From positions 1-44,688 of the forward strand of contig DDRH01000049.1 in NCBI GenBank assembly GCA_002343075.1: a stretch of DNA of 44,688 nt, in the 5' to 3' direction. Position numbers and translations under genes: made by a program. Below, one piece after another: positions 6,816 through 14,959 of this stretch. Below the pieces are notes generated by a model that was not told the origin of the DNA, made no database searches, and saw only the letters and a program-made list of their open reading frames with translations. Position 1 is the stretch's first letter; each line of letters opens with the position of its first letter. The DNA comes from Phycisphaerales bacterium UBA2421 (GTDB lineage Bacteria; Planctomycetota; Phycisphaerae; Tepidisphaerales; Tepidisphaeraceae).

Positions 6816-7997
6816 ATGCCGAAAGACGAATCGATCCTCCGCGTTCTCACCGCCGTCCCGATTTGCGACGGCCATGACAGCGCCATCAATACGATTAACC
6901 TCGAGTTTATCCGTAACGGCATCGAGGTGATTTACCTCGGCTACCACCGCAGCGTGCGCGATATCGTACGGGCGGCGGTGCAGGAAGACGTGCGCGCCGT
7001 CGGCATCAGCAGTTATAACGGCGGGCACAACGAGTTCTTCTCACAGGTTGCCCGGGAACTTCACAAGGAAGTCGGCGGCGAAATCACGGTGTTCGGCGGC
7101 GGAGGGGGTACCATTACCCATGACGACGAACGGATCATGCGCCGGGCGGGTGTGGACAAGATCTTCTTCGCAGGAACACCGCTCGAAGCGATTGTCCGAT
7201 ATGTGAAACAGCTTCGCGCGCCGGCGCGCGGCTCCCGGAAGCGAACTGCCGCCGATTCGCGGGGGGGTAAGCGGTCTGATCGTGCGCTCTCGATGGCGCT
7301 GCGCAACGCGAAATCGGTCAAAGTGGCGACGCGCGCGTCTGCACCCACCATCGGCATCACCGGCCCCGGCGGGGCGGGGAAGACGACGCTGATCGATGAG
7401 CTTGTGCTGCGATTTCTCCAGAGGCACCCGACGAGCCGGATTGCGATTCTTTCCCACGACCCGAGCATTGCCAGCCACGGCGCACTGCTCGGCGACCGCG
7501 CGACGATGATTCATTCGCAGGATGACCGGGTGTTCATGCGGTCGCTCGCCACCCGGGGGCGCGCCGGCGGGCTAAGCCCGCAAACCGAGCCGATGCTCGC
7601 CGCGATGAAGCAGATGGGCTTTGACCTGATCATTCTGGAGACCGTTGGAACCGGGCAGGAAGCAATGCCATTTGCCGGGGGCTTGGTCGATACGTCGCTG
7701 TTCGTCATGTCGCCGGAGTATGGCAGCAAATTGCAGCTACAGAAGATTGCGATGCTGGACATTGCCGACCTGGTTGTGGTGAATAAAGGCGATCTCGCCG
7801 GCGCGCCCCGGGCGGCAGCGGAGGTGACGGAGCGTCTGACGATGAATCATAAGAATCAGAAGGTTTACACGACGCAGGCGAAGCAGCATCGCAACGTTGG
7901 AGTCGACCGACTTTATGACACGGTGCTCGGCTCGATTCGTCAAGGCGAACCACCAAGGCTCCAAGTCACCAGGAAAACAAGAACCAGCGCGAAGTGA
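6816..7997 (+). CDS. Acyl-CoA mutase B12-binding domain fused to MeaB/ArgK-type G-protein
   Basis: This protein should bind adenosylcobalamin for the mutase encoded next and use GTP to load or guard the cofactor. Of 393 residues, about 8-132 form the cobalamin domain with axial-ligand motif DGHD (His20), SSYNGGH and FGGGGGTI, close to the N-terminus of the fused isobutyryl-CoA mutase IcmF. A basic linker follows (about 133-175). Then comes the MeaB/ArgK GTPase: Walker A GPGGAGKTT (183-191), ETVGTGQ (275-281), NKGD (323-326). The ATG at 6816 begins at homology; 13 more residues are possible upstream. The last 15 or so residues are encoded by a repeat arm (7949-7976). IcmF carries these two domains ahead of the mutase domain in one chain; here the chain ends and the mutase is a separate gene. 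Confidence 0.9.
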   Translation: MPKDESILRVLTAVPICDGHDSAINTINLEFIRNGIEVIYLGYHRSVRDIVRAAVQEDVRAVGISSYNGGHNEFFSQVARELHKEVGGEITVFGGGGGTITHDDERIMRRAGVDKIFFAGTPLEAIVRYVKQLRAPARGSRKRTAADSRGGKRSDRALSMALRNAKSVKVATRASAPTIGITGPGGAGKTTLIDELVLRFLQRHPTSRIAILSHDPSIASHGALLGDRATMIHSQDDRVFMRSLATRGRAGGLSPQTEPMLAAMKQMGFDLIILETVGTGQEAMPFAGGLVDTSLFVMSPEYGSKLQLQKIAMLDIADLVVVNKGDLAGAPRAAAEVTERLTMNHKNQKVYTTQAKQHRNVGVDRLYDTVLGSIRQGEPPRLQVTRKTRTSAK

Positions 7998-8066
7998 CTT
8001 AAGTTGAGTATCAGCCGTCAATGAATTGTCATGCGGGCTTCCTTGGTGTCTGGGTGCCTTGGTGGT
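7949..8066. repeat. Inverted repeat of 8-bp units overlapping a coding end
   Basis: Arms 7949-7976 (starting ACCACCAAGGC) and 8039-8066 match at 23 of 28 positions as inverted copies; the spacer is 62 bases. Each arm is a run of 8-bp CACCAAGG-like units. The left arm is translated as the C-terminus of the B12/G-protein gene, and the right arm ends 20 bases before the mutase start. The hairpin lies between two genes whose products should act together. Confidence 0.7.
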
Positions 8067-8086
8067 CAATCTGATTGGGAGTGAAA

Positions 8087-9850
8087 ATGGGATTTCTTGC
8101 GGACATCGCGCAGGCGGTGGAAAAATACAACCATGGCGTCGAGCAACAGGTGAAGCAGGTCCGAGGCGATGCGGAACTGGGCAAGCAGATTCTCGCCAAG
8201 TGGCGTCAGGCCCGGGCCGCGGTGAAGACCACGCGCACGCCGACTGGCCTCGAACTGCCGCGCGTTGCGCTGCCGAACATCGATGAGCCGGGCGAAATCG
8301 CGCGCTATCTCGGCGAAGAGGGGTTGCCAGGTGAGTTTCCATATCTTTCCAGTGCATATCGAGAGATGTATCTGGAGCGTGATCACCATGAGGGCAACGG
8401 CAACAGCAAGGCCGAGGAGCCGATGCGCCTCTTTGCCGGGCTTGGGCTGGCCGAAGATACAAACAAGCGGTTTCATTACCTCACCAAGCATCAGAAATCG
8501 GTGCGATTGAGCACGGCCTTTGATGGTCCAACGCTCTACGGCCTCGACAGCGATGATGACGGCCTGCTTGGCAAGGTGGGTGAAGGCGGAGTCGCCATCG
8601 ATACGGTTGACGACATGAAGCGGCTGTACGACGGCTTTGATATCACCGCGGACACGTCGAGTGTCTCGATGACCATCAACGGCCCTGCACCGACCATTCT
8701 GGCGATGTATGTGGCGGCGGCGAAGCATCGGTTTGGTGATGGCTGCGTGCCGAAGCTGCGCGGCACGATTCAGGCTGATGTGCTCAAGGAGGTGCAGGCG
8801 CAGAATGAATGTCTGTTTGGGGTGGAACCGTCGCTGCGATTTCTCGGCGATATGGTGGAATATGTCACGGAAAAAATGCCCCGATTTTATCCGGTCAGCA
8901 TCAGCGGATACCACATTGCCGAGGCCGGAAGCACACCCGTGCAGCAGGCGGCGTATACGCTCTCAAACGGCTTTGTTTACGTCGATCTATGGAAACACCG
9001 CGGCATGAATGTGGACAAGTTCGGGCCGCGGCTGAGTTTCTTTTTTGATAGCGGGCTGGACATTGAATACATGGCACTGGCGCGCGTGAGTCGGAAGATC
9101 TGGGCGATCGGCATGCGCGACTGCTTCGCCGCCGGGCCTAAGGCGCAGCTGTTTAAGCTCCACACGCAAACCAGCGGGCGATCGCTCATCGCAGCCGAGT
9201 TTAAGAACAACCTCACCCGCACCGCGGTTGAATTGATGCTGGCCTATCTGAATGCGACCAACAGTTGTCACAGCAACAGTGCCGATGAGCCATTTACCAC
9301 GCCCGGCGAGGAGTATGTGACGCTCGCGGCTCACGCGCAGAACATCATCCTGGAAGAGAGCGGCCTGTTTAAGCACATGATGAACCCGCTGGCAGGCAGT
9401 CCGGGCATGAAAGCGGTGGAACGCGCGGTGGAAGCGGCGATCCTGGCCGAGTTTAGAGAGATCGATCGTCTCGGCGGGGTGCTCAGCGCGGTCGAGCAGC
9501 GGTATCAGCGCGCCCAGATCCAGCAGGCAGCACACCGGCTTGAAACCCAGATCTACGACGGCACGCGGCCGATCATCGGCCTGAACCGGTATGCCAGCAC
9601 CAACGGGCACGCCGAGATGGACCTCGTACGCACGGCCCGACAGAAGCAGCTTTTTCAGGTCAAGCGGCTCAAAGCCTGGAAGAAAAAGCACGGCAAGCTC
9701 GCCGGGCGAAAGCTCGACGAGCTAAGTGGCGTCGTCGACAAAGGCGGGAATGTGTTCGCCAAGCTGATCGATTGCGTCGAACACTGCTCACTGGGCCAGA
9801 TCACCCACCGGCTCCGCGAAGTGGTGGGGCCGTTTCGGCCGGTGGTGTGA
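8087..9850 (+). CDS. Cobalamin-dependent acyl-CoA mutase, catalytic subunit (isobutyryl-CoA mutase-like)
   Basis: A radical enzyme that rearranges the carbon skeleton of an acyl-CoA. The 587 residues match the substrate-binding barrel of methylmalonyl-CoA mutase relatives and lack the C-terminal B12 domain, which the preceding gene supplies. His276 lies in the conserved SISGYH. At the two positions that separate the families it has Phe116 (RLFAG, where methylmalonyl-CoA mutase has Tyr) and Gln239 (VQAQN, where it has Arg). Both are the Icm/IcmF choice, pointing to isobutyryl-CoA/butyryl-CoA or a similar uncharged substrate. GGGAG upstream supports the ATG at 8087. The long loop of IcmF between the AP-ILA and TIQAD motifs is absent, so this subunit is compact like IcmA. 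The exact substrate is inferred. Confidence 0.9.
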   Translation: MGFLADIAQAVEKYNHGVEQQVKQVRGDAELGKQILAKWRQARAAVKTTRTPTGLELPRVALPNIDEPGEIARYLGEEGLPGEFPYLSSAYREMYLERDHHEGNGNSKAEEPMRLFAGLGLAEDTNKRFHYLTKHQKSVRLSTAFDGPTLYGLDSDDDGLLGKVGEGGVAIDTVDDMKRLYDGFDITADTSSVSMTINGPAPTILAMYVAAAKHRFGDGCVPKLRGTIQADVLKEVQAQNECLFGVEPSLRFLGDMVEYVTEKMPRFYPVSISGYHIAEAGSTPVQQAAYTLSNGFVYVDLWKHRGMNVDKFGPRLSFFFDSGLDIEYMALARVSRKIWAIGMRDCFAAGPKAQLFKLHTQTSGRSLIAAEFKNNLTRTAVELMLAYLNATNSCHSNSADEPFTTPGEEYVTLAAHAQNIILEESGLFKHMMNPLAGSPGMKAVERAVEAAILAEFREIDRLGGVLSAVEQRYQRAQIQQAAHRLETQIYDGTRPIIGLNRYASTNGHAEMDLVRTARQKQLFQVKRLKAWKKKHGKLAGRKLDELSGVVDKGGNVFAKLIDCVEHCSLGQITHRLREVVGPFRPVV

Positions 9851-9861
9851 TGCAATGCTCT

Positions 9862-9878
9862 GCCGGATTTGATCCGGC
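9862..9878 (+). terminator. Short hairpin after the mutase gene
   Basis: GCCGGAT and ATCCGGC form a perfect 7-bp stem with a 3-base loop, 11 bases after the mutase stop. No T-run follows, so a classical intrinsic terminator is doubtful; it may only stabilise the 3' end. Confidence 0.35.
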
Positions 9879-9921
9879 CACGCATGTTTTCAGGGGTTCT
9901 CCGACTTGATCCGAGGGGATA

Positions 9922-11643
9922 ATGGCGGGAGCATTGGAACTTTGTCAGATGCTTCGTCGTTTCATGGTCATTCTCGTTATCGGGTGTATCGCCGCTGCGG
10001 CGGGGGTGTGGGTGTTTCTTCGTACGGGGTTGCAGGGTGAGGGAGCGATTGAGCGGTGGATCGGTCAGCAGATTCTGGCCGAGGCTCGAAAGCAGCTTAA
10101 TCCGACGCTTTCCTTTAGTGAGCTGGATTACCAATACCCCAGAACCGTTGTCATGAAAGACCTTCGGCTGACGGCGGCAGACCCGCGTATGCCCGCGGGG
10201 ACGATCGATGTCATCGCCGCCGGGGAAGCCCGAATGACGCTCGCCGAACTCCCGCGGGTGGGTGTGCCGATTGTCGTTGAAAACATCTCCCTGTTTCGCC
10301 CATCAATCCGGCTGATACGAGTGGAGGGGCCCGACGGAAATCCGGGATTTGCAGGCATCTCCGGCATGATCAAGCGCAGTACCGAAATTGCTCCCGCGGA
10401 GCCGACCACGCGCACCACTCAGGAGCGCCTTGAAGATGTCTTGAGCATCAACCGCATCGAGATTGTCAGTGGAATAGTCGAGTATGACCCTCGACTTGAC
10501 GACATCCCGCCGATGGTGCTCGATCAGATCACCGCGCTGCTGCAGGTCGCTCCCACCGCCGACGGGCTATATCGCATTCAAACCAACCTCGGCCGTAAAC
10601 CGATCGCCGATTCGAGCGTCAAGGCGCTGGTTGATCTCGCCGGCATGCGCGTCAGCGAGCTGGAACTTATCTTGAACGCCGAACTAGACGGCGAAAAGGC
10701 CGACTTTCTGCCCCCGGAACTGCAACAACTGTTAAAGCGGTATGAGGCGACCGGCGAATTGAGCCTGAAAGCATCGGGCGCAATCTCGTTCGCGGCTCGG
10801 TCGATGAGCGAGCTGGATGTCTCCCTGCGCGTCGCCGACGCGAATATGAAAGTTGGCGAATACCAGTTTCCGCTGCAGCAGCTTGATTGCACGGCGCGAC
10901 TCGGCAACGGGCAGCTCAAGATTGATCAATTCGCAATGCGCGCGCTTCAGGGTGAAGTGTCGGTGAAAGGTAATGTCCGGTTCGATGAATTTGGCAGTGC
11001 CCAGCTAGAGTTGGACGCGCGCGCCCTTGATCTTAAGGAGATGATCGACAGCCGGGCGCGCTCCGATACGAGTCTGGAAGGCACGCTCACCGCCGGGGTT
11101 CGGGTGGAAGTGCCGACCCGGGTGATTCTTGCGAAGACGCGCGCGATCCATCGTGGTCCGACCACCAACCCCATTCTGGATGAACCGTGGCCGCCGAGGT
11201 GGGGGGTGGGCACGCTGGAGGTTTCCAACGCGCGGCTGGTAAGGGTTCCCGTGCTCAGCCAGATTAATCAGGCAATTTCGGCCACTCTGCGCCTCGGAAG
11301 GCCCTCGTCAGGCGGGGCAGAGCAACTGTCGGTCAGCTTTGAAATGATTGAAGATCGAATCCAACTGCACGACCTCGTCTACGCCGGCAGGGTGACCGCA
11401 GGGCGGGGCAATGGGAGCATCGGACTGGATCAGACCCTCGATCTTCGTCTGAACGGCGGGCCGGTTGAGAAAATGCAGTCGCTGTTGGGCCAGCGGGTAG
11501 GCGGGATGATCGGCCGGCTGACCGATTCGCTCGCCAGCTATCGCGTCACGGGCACGCTCCAGCAGCCGAACGTGTCGCTTAACGTTGCGCCGGGGCTTTT
11601 CGGCGGGTTTGACCCGCTCCACCCGCTGCGGCGACGGCCGTAA
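9922..11643 (+). CDS. AsmA/TamB-like envelope protein
   Basis: A 573-residue protein with one N-terminal membrane helix (about residues 14-32, FMVILVIGCIAAAAGVWVFL). A long, beta-rich extracytoplasmic part follows with repeated 'V.I..G...F' segments. Its C-terminal stretch (LVYAGRVTAGRGNGSIGLDQ, LDLRLNGGPVEKM, VTGTLQQPNVSLN) is typical of AsmA-family proteins, which form hydrophobic grooves that bridge the envelope and carry or organise lipids. GAGGGG five bases before the ATG makes the start firm. It follows the mutase gene by 71 bases with a hairpin between and converges on ubiD. No link to the acyl-CoA genes is evident. Family assignment is by overall character, not by one diagnostic motif. 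Confidence 0.65.
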   Translation: MAGALELCQMLRRFMVILVIGCIAAAAGVWVFLRTGLQGEGAIERWIGQQILAEARKQLNPTLSFSELDYQYPRTVVMKDLRLTAADPRMPAGTIDVIAAGEARMTLAELPRVGVPIVVENISLFRPSIRLIRVEGPDGNPGFAGISGMIKRSTEIAPAEPTTRTTQERLEDVLSINRIEIVSGIVEYDPRLDDIPPMVLDQITALLQVAPTADGLYRIQTNLGRKPIADSSVKALVDLAGMRVSELELILNAELDGEKADFLPPELQQLLKRYEATGELSLKASGAISFAARSMSELDVSLRVADANMKVGEYQFPLQQLDCTARLGNGQLKIDQFAMRALQGEVSVKGNVRFDEFGSAQLELDARALDLKEMIDSRARSDTSLEGTLTAGVRVEVPTRVILAKTRAIHRGPTTNPILDEPWPPRWGVGTLEVSNARLVRVPVLSQINQAISATLRLGRPSSGGAEQLSVSFEMIEDRIQLHDLVYAGRVTAGRGNGSIGLDQTLDLRLNGGPVEKMQSLLGQRVGGMIGRLTDSLASYRVTGTLQQPNVSLNVAPGLFGGFDPLHPLRRRP

Positions 11644-11679
11644 GCGGCGAAGCAGGCCCGTTTTCGGTGAGCACACGAC

Positions 11680-11708
11680 CACCGCGGCGATCACCGCGGC
11701 GATCACGG
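11680..11708. repeat. 12-bp tandem direct repeat
   Basis: CACCGCGGCGAT occurs twice head to tail (11680-11691, 11692-11703), followed by a partial copy. It lies in the 69-base gap between two converging genes. CCGCGG makes each unit locally self-complementary. Confidence 0.6.
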
Positions 11709-11712
11709 GGGC

Positions 11713-13287
11713 TTATCCCAGCCCATACTCCCGCCACTTCCGCGATACCAATTCCTTTGTCGCGTCATCCATGCGCAGTTCTCTCGGCCAGGGGCGCACC
11801 TTGCCCTCGCTGGGCAGTTTCACTGTTGCATCAAAGCCGATCTTTCCTCCCCAGCCAAGCTCAAGGCTGGCATGATCGAGAATATCCACCGGGCCTTTTA
11901 CAATCTCCACGTCGCGAAGCGGGTCGCAATTGGCGAAGAGATGAAACAGCACATCCTGCTCGTTATGAACATCGACGTGTTCGTCAACAACCACAATGAA
12001 TTTCGTCAGCGACATCTGTCCCGCGCCCCAGATGGCGTGCATGATCCGGCGCGCCTGCTGCGGATACTCTTTTCTGATCTTTACAAACGCGCAGTTGTGA
12101 AACACCCCGCTGATGGGCAGCGAATAATCGATGATGTCGGGAATGAGCATCTTCAGCAGCGGCAAAAAGATGCGTTCGGTGGCTTTTCCCAGGAAGTAAT
12201 CTTCCATCGGCGGGCTGCCCACGATCGTCGTGGGGTAAATCGCGCCCTGTCGCATGGTGATGGCGGTGACGTTGAAACGGGGATAGAAGTCGGCGAGCGA
12301 ATAAAACCCCGTGTGGTCGCCGAACGGGCCTTCAAGTAGTTCTTCGTTCGGATCGACATACCCTTCAATCACAATCTCTGCATTGGCAGGCACTTGAAGA
12401 TCGATCGTGCGGCACTGGACCAGCTCGATCGCGCTGCCGTTAAGGAAGCCGGCGAAGAGCAGTTCGCTGACGTTCGGCGGCAGGGGTGCGGTGGCGGCGT
12501 AGGGGAGCACACTCTCGCCGCCGAGCACAACGGCCAGCGGCATCTTCTCCCCGCGGGCCTTCCATGCCCGGTAGTGCTTTGCTCCGTCGTGGTGCATGTG
12601 CCAGTGCATGGCGCAGGTGCGTGGGCCGTGAACCTGCACCCGATACATGCCGACGTTGCGATGCGTGCTTTCAGGGTTCCGGGTGTAAATCCCTGCAAGG
12701 GTGATGTATCGGCCCTTCTGCGAATAGCCCGTGACCGCAGTCGCTGCGGCGGCGGCGGCGGGGTCGAACACCTGATCGGATTTCAAGTCGCCATCGAGCG
12801 GCCAACATTGAATGATTGGCAGCCGAGACAAGTCGGCCTGCTCGCCCTCCCATACAATCTGCTGGCAAATCCCGCTGCGAACGACCTTCGGCGGAATGGT
12901 GGCGAGCTTGAGAAAATCCAAGCCCTTCTTCATCTTCTCCATGATGCCCGTGGGCACGTCTGGCTTGATGAGTTGCTGCACCTTTTCGGCCAGCTCGTCG
13001 AGAGATTCTGTGCCCAGTGCCTGACACATTCGCCAGTAGCTGCCGAATGTGTTGATGGCGACAGGAATCGTGGAACCCGCAACATTCTCAAACACCAGCG
13101 CCTTGCCGCCCAGCGAAGCGGCGGGGGACTTGTCGCGCTCGTTGTGCGCGTGCGGCGCAGGTGTCTTCACCACGCGGTCGGCTATCTCTGCAATTTCCAG
13201 CGCGGGCGAAACTTCTGCCCGAATGCGGTGCAACTCGCCGGATTGTTCGAGGAAGCCGAGAAAGTCGCGCAGCGTTGGATAGCCCAT
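11713..13287 (-). CDS. ubiD: UbiD-family prenylated-FMN decarboxylase
   Basis: A decarboxylase that uses prenylated FMN on aromatic or unsaturated acids. The 524 residues cover the whole family length. The cofactor region reads RNVGMYRVQVHGPRTCAMHW (210-229) with MHHDGAKHYR after it. The catalytic region has VIEGY (about 306-310) and EGPFGDHTGFYS (319-330). An alanine-rich insertion (about 177-183) precedes the cofactor region. In a menaquinone-using planctomycete the likely role is the UbiD-like step of quinone synthesis (classical or futalosine route, MqnL type), but an aromatic-acid decarboxylase is possible. No ubiX or other mqn gene is in the window. A small membrane-protein gene lies 84 bases upstream on the same strand. 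No Shine-Dalgarno is visible. Confidence 0.88.
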   Translation of the reverse strand: MGYPTLRDFLGFLEQSGELHRIRAEVSPALEIAEIADRVVKTPAPHAHNERDKSPAASLGGKALVFENVAGSTIPVAINTFGSYWRMCQALGTESLDELAEKVQQLIKPDVPTGIMEKMKKGLDFLKLATIPPKVVRSGICQQIVWEGEQADLSRLPIIQCWPLDGDLKSDQVFDPAAAAAATAVTGYSQKGRYITLAGIYTRNPESTHRNVGMYRVQVHGPRTCAMHWHMHHDGAKHYRAWKARGEKMPLAVVLGGESVLPYAATAPLPPNVSELLFAGFLNGSAIELVQCRTIDLQVPANAEIVIEGYVDPNEELLEGPFGDHTGFYSLADFYPRFNVTAITMRQGAIYPTTIVGSPPMEDYFLGKATERIFLPLLKMLIPDIIDYSLPISGVFHNCAFVKIRKEYPQQARRIMHAIWGAGQMSLTKFIVVVDEHVDVHNEQDVLFHLFANCDPLRDVEIVKGPVDILDHASLELGWGGKIGFDATVKLPSEGKVRPWPRELRMDDATKELVSRKWREYGLG

Positions 13288-13371
13288 AGCTGCGAATCGT
13301 AGGGCCCATGTGCGCGGCTGACAAACCGCGCGCCCTCTGGTTCAGCGGCTTTGAAAGCACGCAGGCGGTTA

Positions 13372-13518
13372 TCACCACCCGATCAGCTTAAACAGCACAA
13401 AGGCCAGCAGCGCGATTCCCAGGCTGCCGCTGAAAAGCCAGACCAGCAATGCCTTGCCCGCCGCGGCGCGACGAGCGAAGCGAGATGCATCAAGACGATA
13501 GGCGGCGATGCGATTCAT
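13372..13518 (-). CDS. Small single-helix membrane protein, 48 residues
   Basis: A short gene read directly from the sequence: it starts MNRIAAYRLDASRFARRAAA and ends FVLFKLIGW. A basic, arginine-rich N-terminus (five Arg in the first 20 residues) is followed by one membrane helix (about residues 23-44, ALLVWLFSGSLGIALLAFVLF), so N-inside topology is likely. AAGGAG lies six bases before the ATG, one of the best ribosome sites in the window and the main reason to believe the gene. It sits 84 bases upstream of ubiD on the same strand and may share its transcript. No family is recognised. The product could be a small assembly or regulatory subunit; function unknown. Confidence 0.65.
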   Translation of the reverse strand: MNRIAAYRLDASRFARRAAAGKALLVWLFSGSLGIALLAFVLFKLIGW

Positions 13519-13727
13519 GACGTTCTCCTTGAGCGAACGTTAACTGGTACTTTCACCGAGCATGGACGCCAAGCACAGGCGTCAACCAGCCGACGGTGTT
13601 ACTGCAGCAGACAGTAGAACGTGCTTGAGGAGATTGCGACCTGAATGAACCATCGGAAACGGCCCGATATCGGCCCCTGGGTTGCGCCTGGCGGCTGGCT
13701 CGCGGTATCAGCCTACGCCATGATACT

Positions 13728-13742
13728 GCCCGCTCAGCGGGC
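13728..13742 (-). terminator. Hairpin at the apgM stop codon
   Basis: GCCCGCTCAGCGGGC folds into a 6-bp GC stem with a 3-base loop and contains the stop codon of the phosphoglycerate-mutase-like gene. There is no following U-run on that strand, so termination is only possible. The 13519-13727 stretch beside it holds no gene I can support. Confidence 0.35.
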
Positions 13743-14942
13743 ACCGCGGAGGAAGTACTCCATGAGTTCGTGCCCGCGTTCGATGCGCACACCGGAAGCG
13801 GCGGCATTGGCCTCGGTAAACCCGCCCGCGGGGGTTGGCCCGCCTGCGGCCAGTAAATCCGACCCGGCAAGGCAGAACGGCGGCCATGCGTAGCCGTGCT
13901 TGCGCGTGGCGATGTTGGTGGGGTGGTCGGGCATGACCAGCAGGCGCCAATCGGTAAACCGCCGCATTTTTTCGAGGACCGGACCAACGACGAACTGGTC
14001 AATCGCCTCGATGCTCGCGATTTTTGTTTTGTAGTCCGCCTGATGGCTCGCTTCGTCGGGCGCTTCGATGTGACTCAGCACGAGGTCATATTGGTCCAGC
14101 CGCTCGCAGGTATCGATGCCCTGCTGCAGGTAATTTGTGTCGTGAAAACTGGTCATGCCCGCCACTTCGTGAACATCCCACCCCAGAAGCACCGCTAGGC
14201 CGCGCAGAAGATCGACACCGGTAATCATACAGCCGGTGGGAATGGCAAACTGATCGACAAACCTTGGCATCGCCGGCGCGTGACCCTGGCCCCAGAGCCA
14301 GACCTGTGTCGGGGCGTTGATTCCCTTGCTGCGGTGCTTCAGCACGATCGGGTGATCGCGAAACAGCCCGGCTGAGCGCGCCATGATGCGGTTGAGCACG
14401 TCGCTGCCAATCCCCTGAGGCACCCAGTCGGTGACGGGTTGTTCAGGAATTTCATGCGGCGGCTTGGTTTTCAGGTCGAATGCATCGGCGCCGCGGTAAA
14501 CCAGCAGGTTGCGATAGCTTACGCCGGGGTGAAACTCGAAGCCGTCCAGCTTGAGATCGTCGGCAAGCAACTTAAGAAGCGTCCGCGCGTCAATATCGCT
14601 GATGCCCCCTGCAGAGTGGTCTTTCATCACGCCAGCGACCACTGTGACCAGATTACATCGAAAGACCCAATCAGTTGGCGAGAGCGCGATGCGTTGTGCA
14701 GCGGCTTCAAGCGGCGCACGGCCAGTGTGATACCGGGCCGGGTCGTAGCCGAGAAGGGTCATAATCGCGACGTCCGACCCGGATTCAAAACCATCAGGCA
14801 CCGTCCGCGCCAAGCCCTGCCGGCCCATTCGCGCGATGGCGTCCATGTTAGGCGTGGCGGCGACTTCAAAGGGCGTCCGCCCACCCAACTGCGTCAGCGG
14901 GTCGTCGGCGGCACCGTCGGGGATGATGATGGCGTATTTCAA
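13734..14942 (-). CDS. apgM: ApgM-family phosphomutase / proposed homoserine kinase
   Basis: An alkaline-phosphatase-superfamily enzyme of 402 residues, of the archaeal-type 2,3-bisphosphoglycerate-independent phosphoglycerate mutase family. Metal-site and catalytic motifs are intact: PDGAAD with Asp9, ESGSDVA with catalytic Ser56, HIEAPDEASHQAD, and MPDHPTN followed by RKHG. A bacterial branch of this family is annotated as a proposed homoserine kinase because it clusters with threonine genes where ThrB is absent. Here it is the last gene of an operon that starts with homoserine dehydrogenase, which fits that proposal well. It begins 17 bases after the preceding gene. Sequence alone cannot separate the two activities; context favours threonine synthesis. 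Confidence 0.88.
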   Translation of the reverse strand: MKYAIIIPDGAADDPLTQLGGRTPFEVAATPNMDAIARMGRQGLARTVPDGFESGSDVAIMTLLGYDPARYHTGRAPLEAAAQRIALSPTDWVFRCNLVTVVAGVMKDHSAGGISDIDARTLLKLLADDLKLDGFEFHPGVSYRNLLVYRGADAFDLKTKPPHEIPEQPVTDWVPQGIGSDVLNRIMARSAGLFRDHPIVLKHRSKGINAPTQVWLWGQGHAPAMPRFVDQFAIPTGCMITGVDLLRGLAVLLGWDVHEVAGMTSFHDTNYLQQGIDTCERLDQYDLVLSHIEAPDEASHQADYKTKIASIEAIDQFVVGPVLEKMRRFTDWRLLVMPDHPTNIATRKHGYAWPPFCLAGSDLLAAGGPTPAGGFTEANAAASGVRIERGHELMEYFLRGAR

Positions 14943-14959
14943 TCGATTAAAATGTGATT

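Noticed and set aside
12394..13302. Plus-strand open frame of 302 codons
   Set aside because: Antisense to ubiD, which is clearly a real gene by its cofactor and catalytic motifs.
13519..13727. Possible RNA gene in the gap upstream of the small membrane protein
   Set aside because: GGCCCGATATCGGCCC-like short palindromes occur, but no cloverleaf, promoter-terminator pair or conserved RNA fold could be drawn.
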